Positions 22,462-35,044 of a DNA stretch of 64,000 nucleotides are shown here, piece by piece. Every line of letters begins with the position of its first letter. Positions within the stretch are counted from its first letter, which is position 1. The DNA is from Ilex aquifolium. Lineage: Eukaryota > Streptophyta > Magnoliopsida > Aquifoliales > Aquifoliaceae. Both the position numbers and the translations under genes were made by a program. The stretch covers positions 33,534,701-33,598,700 of the forward strand of contig OX637396.1 of assembly GCA_951799425.1 (NCBI GenBank), given 5' to 3'. The notes below the pieces were generated by a model. That model saw only the letters and a list, made by a program, of their open reading frames with translations. It was not told the DNA's origin and ran no database searches.

Positions 22462-24577
22462 ATGGTGGTTCTGAGAATGTTTGGGATTTCGGATTTGGGT
22501 GGCGGTGTGGTTGTTTTGGTCGGTGTGGGCTAGAAGATGAAAAGTTGGAATGTTCGATGTGGTTAGAGATCCTTTTACTATCTCTAGCACATGGGTCTTG
22601 TAATTTTTTTTATGTTTGTTGATGGTTGTTTGTGAGCACAAAGTCGAGGTGGTAAACTTTTCTTTCTTTCGTCTCTGTGCAATGAATAGTTAATTCATGC
22701 AATCAGACTTATAGACCAAACTCGTAATTGGTATATATATTCTTTCGGTTGTTTTGTTGTCATGGATTGAATTTGATATAGATTTGAGTTTATGGATTTG
22801 TGGGCGAACTCTATTTTTAGAAAAAAAAATTGGGTCATGTTTTCGAGTGTAGTTCCCAAATTAATTGGGCTTTTTGTTTACTATCTCTTAGCTCTTTATT
22901 ATCATGTTTGGGGCTAGCAAACATATATTTATAGTTTTATTTTAGTGACAGTCCAAATTACCTAAGCTTTGGATGTCATGGAGCGAAGTACATTTTTTTC
23001 CATTTAAAATTAGTAGGGGTCCAACAAGTGATTAAACACCATTATTGTGAAGGGGCGTTTGTGATGGGTTTGGGTTAGAGGGTGATTAGTGTGGTCACTT
23101 GAGAGACCTTTTTTAATAAGATGTGAGGCTCTTTTAAAGATGTGGAAAACTTGGCTTAACATGCGAATACTGAATCTGTTGATTTGTTGTTGTGACTTTT
23201 ACATTTGATTTTAGTTGAAGTAACTTAATATTTGTTACACAGTTTTGGTATTTAAAGTAATTTAATACTGAATTGGATAACTCTTCGTCGACAACCCTCA
23301 ATGTGGTACTGTTTTAGGCGGTCATATTTTTGGGAAAAATTATTTAATTAGTTAAGAATTTGATCATTCAGGTGTTTATAGTGCGCAAAATACTATGGGA
23401 CCGGAGCTTAATTAGGACATGATTTTGAGGGGAAGTAAGCTTCCTTTCAATTCATCTAATTACTGTAACATTGAAAGAAACTATTTGAAGCTTTTTTCTA
23501 TCTGATTTGCATTATTTCCTTTAGTTTTATGGATCTAGATTATGATTTCTTCAATTGTATATCAAAATGGAGAATTTCTTATATCACAGTGCCTTTAGGC
23601 ACGGGTCCGTCGCTAGTATTACTATAGATCACTTCCATCTTGACAAGAGTTGTACAAAATATGGAAATTTCTTGGTCACATTGATATCGATGTGAATCGT
23701 ACTGAACAGAGTTCTCCATGGAGGATAGTAAACCTCAACGGTTTTTTCAAAATTGAAAGCTCTACCACTTTTGACACATTACTTGTAATCACAATATGGC
23801 CAACCTTGGATCAACATATAGCCAAATCTAAACATGGAAATGTTTTACAATTACAAGCACACCATGTTTGTACAAAGAAAAAAAGCATATCATATAGCAA
23901 TAACATGTAATAAAAAAAAATTCAAAAAGGTTTTGACAGTTAACCTAATAAGTTTTTATATATCACTGGGATATAGAAGTTCTTGCCGTCAACTTCATGA
24001 ACACTTGTCTACTAGAATCGTTCACCCCAATATAGAAGGTAACACTGTATTGGGGTGAAAATGAAACTCTCAATATGTTCAGGTGACCTATAGATAATAA
24101 ACTCCCATGGAAATCTCAAACATGACCACATTTGGAGAGTGTTGTAGCATGATTTGAGGACTTGGTCGAGGAGGGCAATGATACAAATCATAGAAACAAT
24201 AACTATATATGTAAATACCTTTTTTTTTCCATATCTTCCGTTGCTTTTTCCTCTCTCTTTCTCTCTCTGTGTGTGTGTTCGTGGGTGTTTTAATTTTCTT
24301 AAGTCTTACTCATGTTTTCACATGCTGCAGTCAAGACTGAAGGGAATACAAAAGAACTGGTAAATTTTGTGGCAAAAATTAGGCCAACAAGGCAGAATAA
24401 ATTGTTAAGTGTTGCATCTCCCTATCTGTAATGCTTTCTTCTGTTAGTACTTTAATGAATTGCAAAAGTTTCTTTAATATGGTCTCTTATATCCATTGTT
24501 GGACTCAAAACTCGAGTGATTCTTTACTTTGCTTATATTCGTTCGAAGGAAATCAGTTCAATTGTCAGTAGGTACTA
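22462..24577. other. Block B-specific insertion segment containing a Helitron 3' terminus
   Basis: There is no counterpart in block A. A hairpin GTGCCTTTAGGCAC (23589-23602) is followed by CTAG at 23613-23616 and T, a Helitron 3' end. I could not find its 5' end. A spliced-looking patch at about 24310-24360 (polypyrimidine tract, then 'catgctgcag' and 'tcaagactgaaggg') resembles an acceptor plus exon but has no recognised homology. Confidence 0.5.
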
Positions 24578-27500
24578 TCTATATAATAAATCTATATGAT
24601 AAAATAACTAGGTGTTTAAAATTTTATACCATACATATTTTTTCCCTCAAAACCATCGGATCCAATCTTTTATAACCGTCACTCACTGTCAGAGGCATGT
24701 CTCCTCTCTACCTTCCCTTCACGCCCTCCCTTCCCCTCTCTCTCTCTTAACACACAACACTCTATGTTACACATTCTCCAACGACACCACAATCGCCTGG
24801 TATCCCTCTTCTCTGATTCTCTCTCTCTTCACACACACACAGAGACAGCCCCCCCCCCCCCCCACCCAAGCTCTCCAATTTTTGTGCAAACCCCCCACCC
24901 CTACTCCCTCTGCGCAACCCACCCCCACCAGCTGCTTCTCTCTCTATCACACAACTCCTCTGTTTCTCTTTCTCTCTCACGCACAATTAACGAACCCCCC
25001 CCCCCCCCCCCAAAGTCTCCCCCTTCTATGCAAACCCCTCCACCTTCTGCGCAACCCACCCCACCCTCTACTTCTCTCTCTCACACACACACACACTCAC
25101 ACACTCTTAACAAACCCCCCAGATCTGCCCCTTCTACGCAAATCCCCTACCCCCTCTGCGTAATCCACTCCCACCCCCACCCCCACCCAAAATACACATC
25201 CCTTCCTCTCTGCTACACATTCACACCACACAGACAGAACACACACGCACACAGAACACTCAATTTTTAAGATTGTTGAAATTTTGTGAAATTGTTGAAT
25301 TTTAATTGAAATTTATTGTCAATTGAAGTGTTAGTTGAAATTTGGGTATTGTTGTATGAAATTGATGGTGGAATATAATAAGTTTTGTTTGTTTGGATTT
25401 ACTGTCAATTGTATGAGTTTTTATGTTTTTATTTTTATTTTTTTGAATTCAATAGATATTTGATTGGTTTATAGGTTGATGCTAGGTGATTGGATGCAAT
25501 TATGGAGTTGGGTAGTGGTGCCATTTTGGTGGTGGTGGTGGTGTTAAACGTTACTGGTGAGCCTTTAAATTCTTTGTGAATTGAACATGCCTATATCACT
25601 TACGAGCCTTGAAATTATTTGTAAATTGAATTCATTTTGCTTTCTTTTTAGAAACTTTCTTGGTTTTTTTTGTCATTGGTGGCTTAATCTTGAACTTCAC
25701 TGTTTCTTTTGCCTTGGGTCATTCTTTGTGCTACGGTTTAATCTAGCGTGTGACAAATACTTTGATAACCCTTCTGGCACGGGTTATCATAATATTGTTA
25801 TATGTTTCTGAATGTGGTTTTCATATGTGGTTATATATACATGTGCACCTTATATGAATTGTTGTTATGTATGAGTTTCCATACACTGTCGTATTGCTCT
25901 TGAACTTCTATCTACTTCAGCATTTGTATTTTTCTTACTATCTAATACACTCCCTGCTATGAATTGCTGTCAAACTTTCTTGGTTTTTTGTTCTTTGTAT
26001 TCTACTTGTCACTTTTTCTATACTTCAAGAATTTTGGAAAAGGGTAATAAGTTACTCATTAAATTCCCTCTTTTGTTTTAAATTTTTGAAGAAGAATTTT
26101 GTTTCATATGAAATTGGATGTTGACTTGATTGTTGGGTGTTATGAAATAGGGTTTTGGTGATTATTTTGATGAAATTGGAAGTTGGGTTTATGAAATCAC
26201 ACACACATAACACAATCGCACAGAACACAGAACACACACACGACACACTCACACACCCTTTCCTTCACCCACACACTCTCTTGGATTTTGTTCAATTTGG
26301 ATTTTTTGAACTTGGTTTCATTAGGTTCACTTTGAATTTGGTTTGATTTGGTTCAATTTGAATTTAAATTCGAATCTTATGTTTACCTTGATTTTTTTTT
26401 ATATTTCTACCAAATCTATTATGATATGTGTATACGTTATTTTTTGGGATTATTGGAATTAATATTTGATTGGAACTAACTATTGGAATTTGGATTATGA
26501 GATTATTGGGATAGTATTTGAGAGTAATTGGAACTAAATATTGGGATTAGGATTACTCCTTAAAACTTTTTTTGGAGTAGCTGGGAATTATGTGCTTCAA
26601 TTGAGATTGAGTGTAATTGGAGATATGGGAATTATATACTTAAATTGAGATTGGAATTAGGATTATGGGATTTTTTTTCTTGAATAGAGAATTTTATGCT
26701 CGAGTGGAAATTATGATTTTGTGCTTGAATTGATTGTTGTTCCATTAATACCATTGTGATTACCTACCTCTTCGCTTACGAGTTGTGCTTATTCAATTTG
26801 TTGTTTTATTGTCATTCCTTTGCCTTTGTTTGTGTGAAATTAGAATTTTGACACTTTGGTTGGTGTAAAATTTAGAATTTTGACATGTTGAAATTTAGAA
26901 CTTATGTTAGTTGGTGTTGTCATAAACCAAGAAGGGGTTCTCTGTCATTGTCTTACTACCCAGGTTGTGCTTCTTTATTTTGTTGTGTTTGACTTTTTAT
27001 TTTGGCCATTTGAGTTCATCTTATATGATGATCGACAGGGTACGAATATTCCTATTTGTTGAGTTCTCATAATTGTCCATTGTTTGCTATATACTTAGTG
27101 AACAAATATGTCATGCTACTTATAATAAGTTATGATTTTTTTAATTCCTCTTTTTGTGCACTGAACCCAATGCTTATTTCCTTTTTTTTTTTTTTGTTTT
27201 TTTTCTTGGGATAACCTTGCATTACATGGAATGAATGCTTATGGAAGTGTTGATTTGATGTTAATTTGTGTTTTTCGTTACTGGTCCGAAGTTTTGAGTT
27301 TCGATATATTTGGTGGAATAAAGAAATTGTCATGTGACCTTACTCCTTAAGCTTGAGAGGCCCCTGACTTCATCTCTAACACGATTGTCCAAGCCAAACT
27401 CAACTTTCGTGCGGTTATGATAAAACACATCAACGTGGGTGAGTGACATTATTGACACTTGCGAGTTGAATATATTTTGTTGTGAATTATGATGTGAATT

Positions 27501-28796
27501 AATTTCCATACTAACATGAATCGAAATTTTAAGTTATGAAAAAATTCCATTATTGACCAACTGAGTTTCGAGTAATGTTTTTTGTTGGAGTATAATTGTA
27601 GGTTTTCCTAAATGTTGAATTAATTTGAATTGACATATAATTCACGGGATGCCTTTTTTTTATTAGTTAGAATGTCAGATACTTGAATGATATATGGGTT
27701 GATTTAATAAGTGGTGTTTATAATTGGTGAAGTGAAATGCTGGTCAATTTATGGGAGTTGCATTCAGTTCTTATGTTATACGCTGGAGTGTTGGTATCAC
27801 CAATGGGTGTCAGCATGTGGTGTAGGTTGGATTGTTTCAATTATGGTAAAGGGTGTAAGGTTTTTGTTATGGTTGAAGGACTATGGTATTTATGGTTTGT
27901 AATTTTAAAAAGTGAGATAGTGATGGGTTAAAAATGAGTTTTTTTGGTATATAGTTGGTTGCTAAACAATCTCCCTCTATCTCTCTCATGTCTTTGGTCA
28001 TGATTGGGTTGCACTTGACAAGTGATTAAAATGATTGGTTTGATTACTACTGTGGTAGCAAGATTATGTGTAAAATCATTTAAATTTTTCCTCAATTCCT
28101 TACTCCCATATTGATTAACTATGAGCATGTGCTCCTGTCATTTCATTCCTTGCGTGGTTAATTTGTTCACGTTGTGTATGAAATGGTTTTTTTTTTTTTT
28201 ATGGATGGAGAACTCAAGCTTATTCTTTCTTTTCATAGGTTTTAAGTGTCCCAGTTGTATGTTTTCTCTTTGCTAAATATTTTATCACATAAGAAATTTC
28301 TATTCATAGGTTCTAGAGCTTAAACGAACAATAGAGAATTATATTTGTTTGTTGCATAAGGAGGGTATTTATCTAACTTTTTTTAAACTTGCTTAAACTA
28401 TGTGATACTTTTTCTTTCTATGAAATTGTGTTACCTATTTTGTGCTAAGTAGTTTCAGTGAATTGGAGGCTTAGATAACTCCTTGAATAATGAATGATGA
28501 CATCTAGAGTATTTTAGAACTTAGAGTCTGATTTGTAGGATTAGTACTTTAGTGCTTTGGATTTAATTCTTTAGTTTAGGAATAATTTCCTAAAATAATA
28601 AAGTCATAATATTATTACTTTTGTTGTTCTAGAATCCTATGAACATTATTTTTGTTGTTCAAGAATCCTATGAACATTACTTTTGTTGTTCAATAAGCCC
28701 ATCCAATGATCTCAAATAGACTCATCCAACAGGCACCAACATTCCTCTCAAAACTATTTACATTACATCGTGCCTTCAGGCACGGGTTATCCCTAA
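24578..28796 (+). mobile_element. Non-autonomous Helitron, about 4.2 kb
   Basis: The 5' end is TCTATATAATAAATC at 24578, preceded by A. The 3' hairpin GTGCCTTCAGGCAC (28770-28783) is followed 13 bp later by CTAA at 28793-28796 and T. This is the A|T insertion habit of Helitrons. It lies inside the segment that separates the two halves of block B. No Rep/helicase domain is readable. A second 5'-like motif (tctatatgataaaa, 24591) may mark a nested copy. Confidence 0.65.
24720..25260 (+). repeat. Pyrimidine-rich tandem repeat inside the Helitron
   Basis: Three to four degenerate units of about 110-125 bp are each made of a tctctctc/acacacac tract, a C-tract and a 'gcaacccaccc'-type segment. Proline-rich open frames here are products of this composition. 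Confidence 0.7.
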
Positions 28797-28869
28797 TGTT
28801 TTTATATGAAAGAAATGAGCTTAGGAGTTTGTTAAATAGAGTCGATGGTGAAATCCTGATGCGAATGTT

Positions 28870-30187
28870 GCAGTTGATCTTTGTTGAATGTACTCTTGAA
28901 TGTACAAGTAATATGATACTTTTAGGTTGTCACAATATTTATCTCCAGGCACTATGCATTCAGATAACAGAACAATTCATTGCGCATGCAGTTGAGGCCA
29001 TTGCTATAAATATTAATGGGCTCTCCGTCATGAAAATCCGGGCTTCATGACAAACGTTTGGTGTAACGGAATGTATGACACAAATGTAAAAGGACCTAGG
29101 AGAAAGAGTGACAGAAGACAAGTATTCAGAACTTGCTTTGATGTTGTGAATGACCAGGAATCTGCCAGGCTCTTTGTGAAGTAATGAAGTGTTCACTGCA
29201 AACGTATACCTTTCGGCTACCAGGGAGGATTGTAGTGAAGCTAGTAACTTGGGGGTACATAGCCTTTTCTATCATTACAATTGGTGAGCAAGTGATGGAT
29301 CTTGTTCTGCTTCTGTGCATCCCTTGCATAGTTTGGCTATTTTGGTTATTCATGTTCTTCGATCGATTTTTGAGAGTGACTGCTACAATAATGATACAAG
29401 CAATTGTCTTCTGGCTATTGGTATCTTATTATCCCCACAATTTTATGTAGCTAAGGAACAAAACAGTCTGTTCATCATCGCAAATAAGTTCCACTGGCTG
29501 GTGGAAAGCTCTCTGTAAATGGAACAATATGCAGAAGCAGGACAAGTGCGTATGTGCAGTCAAGGGGCCAAAAAGGGCATTTCCTACATGTTCACATTCT
29601 TCGGGGTAGGATCATGATTGGTAAAATGAGATCGCCAAATGGAGCTTGGATCAGCGAGACAGACCATGATCCCATTTCCAGCAAAGGGGCCAAAGGGGAG
29701 TTTCCTATAGGTTTGCATTCTCCGTGCTAGATCACATTTTCCTAAAACAGCACTGGAACTCATTGCTGTCTCTTAGCTATTGTTTAGTAGGTTTGTGCTA
29801 CCTTGCTGGAAGATGCAAGGTTGATGAAAGTTTGTCTATGACATTGTTGTTGGAGGACAATGTGATGCAATAGCTTGTGTTGATGCTTTGGAAGAATGAC
29901 AATTAAATGTACTTTGAGAAGCATGATTTGATCACAAAATGCTATATTTGGCTCGATAAGATTTCATTCACTGTAGCACAAGTTGGGTTTTGGTCCGAGT
30001 AGATTGTGCTTCAATGCTAATCTGATCCATTTATTAGCATGTGATTGAAGGTTTTTGATACATATATCTAATAATAATTTGAATTCGTGAATCTGTTAAC
30101 TTGACAAATAATATTTGGATATAAATCAACCGACAATTTGACCCAAAAAGTTTTTCTTGTTCAGTTATATAAGTACACCAACACTTG
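28870..30187. repeat. Block B right arm, homologous to 4010-5387
   Basis: Collinear with block A from 'tttgttgaatg' onward. It ends exactly where block A has the Harbinger-like insertion. No gene is recognised. Confidence 0.8.
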
Positions 30188-30189
30188 GG

Positions 30190-30943
30190 AAGTTCAACAG
30201 CTCTATATTTGCACAATAGTAAATTCTTCTACACCACATTGGTTGCCGCATTGCTTTTCAAATTATGTTCATTTTTTTGTGATCACATCTCTATTTACAC
30301 ATTTATAACCTCTTTCAATGACAGTGAACAAATAATAGTTCCAAAGATCACCAAAAAAATAAAATAAAATTGTGAAGTTACTCAATAGCTAAACAAGGCA
30401 CAGTAAAATTACAATCTTCATTGGGCAAATGTTCAAAATCCTTCGTAGTTCTCAAGTACAATCTCTAGACAATAATATCACACAGGAGAATAGAAAATGT
30501 AAAGAGAAAAAACAATGACAAGCAAACATTTAACAAGCACTTTTCAAACTTAAGAAAGTTGCCGCTTCAACAGGCTTCATCATCACCATCTGTAAACACC
30601 AACACAAATAAGGAATTTAGCGGCATGCTGAATAGGACCCTAGTTTTACATTGTCTCTTCTACTATTAATTTTTTTCACATTGAACCTTTAATTTCTTCC
30701 ATTTCAGAAGGAAAAAAAAAAAACCTTTAATTGCTTGAATTTGTTTCACATAGTCCCACAGCCAAAGGTTCGTTTTGTTTCAGATGGAAAATGCATACAA
30801 GCCAATGAATTTTGTAGTAATGTGTAACTAATTAACAGAATGTGAAGAATATAATCCTTGAGGGTACAAAGTGAGAATTTATAAATGTTTTAGGGTGTAA
30901 AGTAAAATTCCCATAAAGCAAATTAAAAACAGAGCCAAGCAGA
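30190..30943. other. 3' flank of the intact resistance gene
   Basis: Homologous to 8025-9396 but shorter by a deletion of about 400 bp at about 30838. It probably contains the 3' UTR. No other gene is seen. Confidence 0.55.
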
Positions 30944-33900
30944 TTAAAAAGTATAGAAATGGAACCTGCGATAATTAATCTGAACGTAGGGGATGTGAGA
31001 AATCTTGGGCCAATCTTCTCCATTCTCCTTGGAATAGCGTCCTTCAAGAAGTGGGCATTCCAGTATTTTCAGGATTGAAAGTGTGTCAAGTATCCTTTCG
31101 TTCGGCAAGGAACCCAACTCGGGGCAATTCTCGATTTCCAGATGCTCAAGAGAGGTTAGGTTTTGAAGCCCCTCAGAGAGAGACTCAAACTTAGGGCAAT
31201 TGCTGATTTGCAGACGCTCAAGAGAGGTCAAGTTTCGGAGCCCCTCAGAGAGAGACTCAAATTTAGGGCAATCGCTGATTTCCAGACGCTCAAGAGAGGT
31301 GAAGTTTCGGAGCCCCTTAGAGAGAGACTTTAGATTCCAGAATCGAGAAATATGAAGGGATTTTAGAGTAGCAGGAAGAAAACACGACTCCGGAAAGGAA
31401 AGTAGCTCTGGATATACATTATCCATGTAGAAATAACTAAGAGAGGAGAGTCTTTGCAGGCCCCACTCTGATAGAGGCTTTAGTTCTCCGGAATTGCGGA
31501 TATATAGCTCTTGTAGGTTGGGGGGCAAATTCTGGTGAGGAAAGGACTCAAGGCTTTTACAATTACATATAGTGAGTGATTTAAGGAATGTAAGGCTTTG
31601 ACTCTGGCTAGGAAAGTAAAAGGGATTTTCAAACCCAGCAATTTTAAGACTTTCTAAGTTGGGAGAGAGCAAACCATTTCTTGAGAGCGAGTGGGGGATT
31701 TGATATTTCAACAGACATTTAAATTCCTGCATGCATGCTTCAAAACTCTCCAAATTGGGCCAATTACTGATCCCAAAGCTTCCTGACATGATGCTCTGTT
31801 TGACCATCTCTTTAAGCCGCTCCGAATTCCCGCAATGGTTGATGGAAACATGCTTAAGCGTGGAAAGTAGAGTGTCTATTGGGAAAGAACTTAGAGAGGA
31901 GCAATTATTGAGGGTCAAGTGTTCAAGACGAGCGATGCAATTAGGGATGGACTCCAGAGAATCACAAGCTTGAACATCAAGACGACTAATCGTGGGCGGG
32001 AGACTGTCCTCTGGAAAAGAGACAAACTTTGGGCAACCAAAGATGGACAAATCCTCGAGAGAGGTAAGCCTTTTCAGATCATCAGGCAATCTCTCCAGAT
32101 TTTCACAAAATCTTACATGCAAAAGGGAAAGGTTTTTTGGGGCAACCCCATTCTGCCACAAAGTCACCAACGGGGCACATTCTGCAATTGTAAGATCTTT
32201 AAGTGACACCAACACATTCATGAACTCCTTCGGCAGATGAGTTAGACCCAGGATATTCTTAATTTTCAATTTGGTTAATGAGGGTAATTCGGTAAAACTT
32301 TTCAACACCGCCTCATCACAATTTGTTATCTCAAAATTGCCAAGAGAGAGAAGCCTTAAGAGTGAAACACTCACCAGTTTAGGACAATTGCTTATACTAA
32401 GCCGACAAAGGCGAGGGAAAAGTCCTTTAAAAGCAACACCATAAGAAAAAGACCATTCCTCCCATTTTGGCATCTCGCCAAACAACAGAATCTCAAGTGA
32501 TGGAAATGGAATCTCCAAAGTGCTACCACCGTAATAGAACTCTGCACCCACGCTTTTCACAGCATCCATATCTCGTATGTATAGTTCTTTGAGCAAGGGT
32601 AGCTGGCCAAGTGGCGGTAAAGTCTCGCATTTTGTACAACCTTGAAGACTAATGCACACTGTTTTAGAGAATGATCGATCCCCAATCCAACTAGGAAATG
32701 TGATGCCCCTATAGAACTCAATTGTAAGACTTTTTAGTTCTCTATGCGGCCGTAGCATGTCAAGCACACTAACTTGCAGCCCTTCATTTTGAGAATCTTC
32801 AATGGCACTATTCCATTTAAATTCCAACTCATTAATATCCTGCTTACAACTTAAATTTGCCTCCTCTGCATCCTGCACGTCCATAACATTTTCTAACCCT
32901 GCAATGGAAAGCATCCCTCTCACAAACAATAGCTTGTTCAAATCTCCGAGTCCAAATCCACTATTTTTGCCGACAACAATCTTTGGCAATGTTTGCAAAC
33001 ATTTCAATCTACCAATCCCTGAGGGCATCTCTTCTAATTTTGGAGTACCTCGAATGTCAAGATGGCGCAAGTTCACCAAATTTCCAATGTTGGTGGGCAA
33101 CTTACAAAGGGCGTGACAATCTTTTAATGATAATGTTTGCAAATTGTAGAGAGTACTCACTGATTCAGGCAACCATTTAATCAATGTCTGAGATAAATTC
33201 AGGTACCGAAGATGTTTCAAATCCCCCATCGAGCTGGGTAGCTCACTTATTTTGTACCCACTCAAAGATAAGACTCTTAAGCACAGTAGTTTTGGTAGTA
33301 GGTTGACCAAAATACTATTGCTTAAATAGAAGTCTTGCCAACCATATAACTTATAAATTGGCAGTGGTAAGAAAGTCCGCAAACCCCCAAGTTCATGAAA
33401 TGCCTTAAATCTTTTATAGACCTCATATTTGTGGCGAATGAATGACGAGTGACGAGCTTTCTCAGAAATCTTACACCGTTCATTGCCCTCCATATCATCA
33501 TCCAACCTAAAGCATGTTTCTCCTGCAACATATTGAGCTAGATCATTCAAAAGGTCATGCATCACAAATTTTGATTCCGTGCCACCTGAACGTAGGAAGA
33601 AGGACCTTGATAATAGCTCCATGAAACACTTTCCCCCTAACACTTCCATTTCTTCTGATTGTGGCAGAAATCCTTCTGCCATCCATAACAAAACTAACTC
33701 ATCCATTTCAAACTCGTAGTCCTTTGGAAATATAGCACAATATGCAAACATTTGCTTCAACTCAGATGGGAGATGATGATAGCTTAATCTCAGAGCTGGA
33801 AGAATGCGACTCTTGTGCTCTCCTAACTCCCAGATTTTGCTATTTAGTATACCTTTCCACTCATCTGGGCTATGTATATTACGCAGAAGGCCTCCTAGTG

Positions 33901-35044
33901 TCTTTGCTGCCAAAGGCAAACGTCCACACTTTCTGACTATATCCTTGCCAATTAATCCCAAATTTGGATGGTCAACAAAATTTCTTTTGCCCAATGAATG
34001 TTGAGCCAACAAAGACAAACAATCGTCTTCTGCCAAAACATCCAGAGGGTAAGAAGGAACAGAACCCATGGTTGATGAAACACCTTCATTCCGAGTTGTA
34101 ACAATAATTTTACTTCCAGGTACCCCAACTCGAAAAGGAGCACAGAGGAGATCCCATTTTTCGTAGTTCTCATTCCAGACATCATCTAAAACAATAAGAA
34201 ATTTTGTTTTAGAAAGTTTCTCTTTGAGACTCACTTGCAACATGTTGAGGTCCTTGAAGTCACGTGTTTCGTCGATCACTGCCTCATGAATAATCTTGGT
34301 TATCTTGAATACATCGAACTCTTCAGAAACACACACCCATGCTTTCGACTTAAAGTCATTCTTAACCTTGTCATCATTGTACACAAGTTGAGCAAGAGTA
34401 GTCTTGCCCACACCACCCATCCCAACTATTGGAATGACGCCTGCTTCAGCATTACCTGCTTCCTCTCTGAGCACCAAATCGAGTATATCTTGTTTTTCCT
34501 TTTCCCGACCATAGACATGGGATTCATTCACCAAAGAAGTTGTTGGCAAACTCTCTCTTCTTGTGTTTGGCTTCTCTTCGGAATTAACTCTCAAACCCAG
34601 ATCATCTCTCAGTTGTGCCATTTCTTGTAATTTGAGAGTGATATCCTCAATCTTGGACCCGAACTTGAATTTGAGCTCAACAGATCTAGGGAAATCAGTA
34701 AAAGAAGTAGGGAGGAAATTGAGTACCTTGCTTGTGGTAGCTGCTGCTTCGGTCTCCGACTTCAATTGATGGGCCAAAGCTTCTGTCTTGATCTCGTCCA
34801 CAAGGTCATCCACATCGTAAGCCAGATCCCCTAGATCTGCCAGCCACAGATTCACAGCTTCGTCACTTATTTGCTTAGTCTCTGCATCGTTGAGTACCGC
34901 TTTAATAGTCATCAGCACTTTGCGTAATTTCATCAAGTGAGTATGAATTCCTGCGCTGCGAGCAAAGATCAACAGCTCGCGAGAGGCCAGTCTCTCGAAT
35001 ACCACCGCTAAAAACGCACCCAGGAAAACTTCAGCAATAGCCAT
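30944..35044 (-). CDS. CC-NB-ARC-LRR disease resistance protein, RPP13-like type
   Basis: This is an uninterrupted single-exon reading of 1366 residues. An in-frame ATG lies 27 codons upstream (35125), but I start at 35044 because MAIAEVFLGAF aligns with the paralog's MALVEVFLGAF. Domains in order: Rx-type coiled coil with AYDVDDLVDEI 75-85; P-loop GMGGVGKTT 208-216; kinase-2 FLIVLDDVWN 282-291; GSKIIVTTRN 310-319; GRLPLAAKTLGG 374-385; MFAYCAIFPKDY 432-443; VMHDLLNDLA 494-503; then LRRs from about 590, including the family's PPLGQLPLLKELYI and three 24-residue repeats near the C-terminus. Known role: a cytosolic or nuclear NLR that senses pathogen effectors and signals through ATP-bound oligomerisation. 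All key nucleotide-binding residues are present. The effector is unknown. It is the only intact member of this local cluster. Confidence 0.95.
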   Translation of the reverse strand: MAIAEVFLGAFLAVVFERLASRELLIFARSAGIHTHLMKLRKVLMTIKAVLNDAETKQISDEAVNLWLADLGDLAYDVDDLVDEIKTEALAHQLKSETEAAATTSKVLNFLPTSFTDFPRSVELKFKFGSKIEDITLKLQEMAQLRDDLGLRVNSEEKPNTRRESLPTTSLVNESHVYGREKEKQDILDLVLREEAGNAEAGVIPIVGMGGVGKTTLAQLVYNDDKVKNDFKSKAWVCVSEEFDVFKITKIIHEAVIDETRDFKDLNMLQVSLKEKLSKTKFLIVLDDVWNENYEKWDLLCAPFRVGVPGSKIIVTTRNEGVSSTMGSVPSYPLDVLAEDDCLSLLAQHSLGKRNFVDHPNLGLIGKDIVRKCGRLPLAAKTLGGLLRNIHSPDEWKGILNSKIWELGEHKSRILPALRLSYHHLPSELKQMFAYCAIFPKDYEFEMDELVLLWMAEGFLPQSEEMEVLGGKCFMELLSRSFFLRSGGTESKFVMHDLLNDLAQYVAGETCFRLDDDMEGNERCKISEKARHSSFIRHKYEVYKRFKAFHELGGLRTFLPLPIYKLYGWQDFYLSNSILVNLLPKLLCLRVLSLSGYKISELPSSMGDLKHLRYLNLSQTLIKWLPESVSTLYNLQTLSLKDCHALCKLPTNIGNLVNLRHLDIRGTPKLEEMPSGIGRLKCLQTLPKIVVGKNSGFGLGDLNKLLFVRGMLSIAGLENVMDVQDAEEANLSCKQDINELEFKWNSAIEDSQNEGLQVSVLDMLRPHRELKSLTIEFYRGITFPSWIGDRSFSKTVCISLQGCTKCETLPPLGQLPLLKELYIRDMDAVKSVGAEFYYGGSTLEIPFPSLEILLFGEMPKWEEWSFSYGVAFKGLFPRLCRLSISNCPKLVSVSLLRLLSLGNFEITNCDEAVLKSFTELPSLTKLKIKNILGLTHLPKEFMNVLVSLKDLTIAECAPLVTLWQNGVAPKNLSLLHVRFCENLERLPDDLKRLTSLEDLSIFGCPKFVSFPEDSLPPTISRLDVQACDSLESIPNCIARLEHLTLNNCSSLSSFPIDTLLSTLKHVSINHCGNSERLKEMVKQSIMSGSFGISNWPNLESFEACMQEFKCLLKYQIPHSLSRNGLLSPNLESLKIAGFENPFYFPSQSQSLTFLKSLTICNCKSLESFPHQNLPPNLQELYIRNSGELKPLSEWGLQRLSSLSYFYMDNVYPELLSFPESCFLPATLKSLHISRFWNLKSLSKGLRNFTSLERLEISDCPKFESLSEGLRNLTSLERLQISNCPKFESLSEGLQNLTSLEHLEIENCPELGSLPNERILDTLSILKILECPLLEGRYSKENGEDWPKISHIPYVQINYRRFHFYTF
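31100..31315 (-). repeat. Three 72-bp LRR repeats in the intact CNL gene
   Basis: Units of the pattern GLRNLTSLERLQISNCPKFE and relatives span three times 24 residues just before the C-terminal LPNERILDTL segment. They correspond to 9553-9768 in the pseudogene. Confidence 0.85.

Noticed and set aside
24612..25270. Proline-rich frames of 168-183 codons
   Set aside because: They lie in a pyrimidine-rich tandem repeat with C-tracts. The frames mirror base composition.
28706..29050. Plus-strand frame partly shared with 3949-4188
   Set aside because: Both end at the same stop, but about 14 of roughly 50 shared codons change the amino acid, not the pattern of a protein under selection. No known motif.
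29184..29450. Hydrophobic frame resembling a membrane protein
   Set aside because: The block A copy (4320-4600) is frame-broken and there is no recognisable family. Treated as chance.
31731..34769. Many plus-strand frames of 60-130 codons across the CNL genes
   Set aside because: Antisense shadows of the minus-strand coding sequence. The same applies at 10813-12557.
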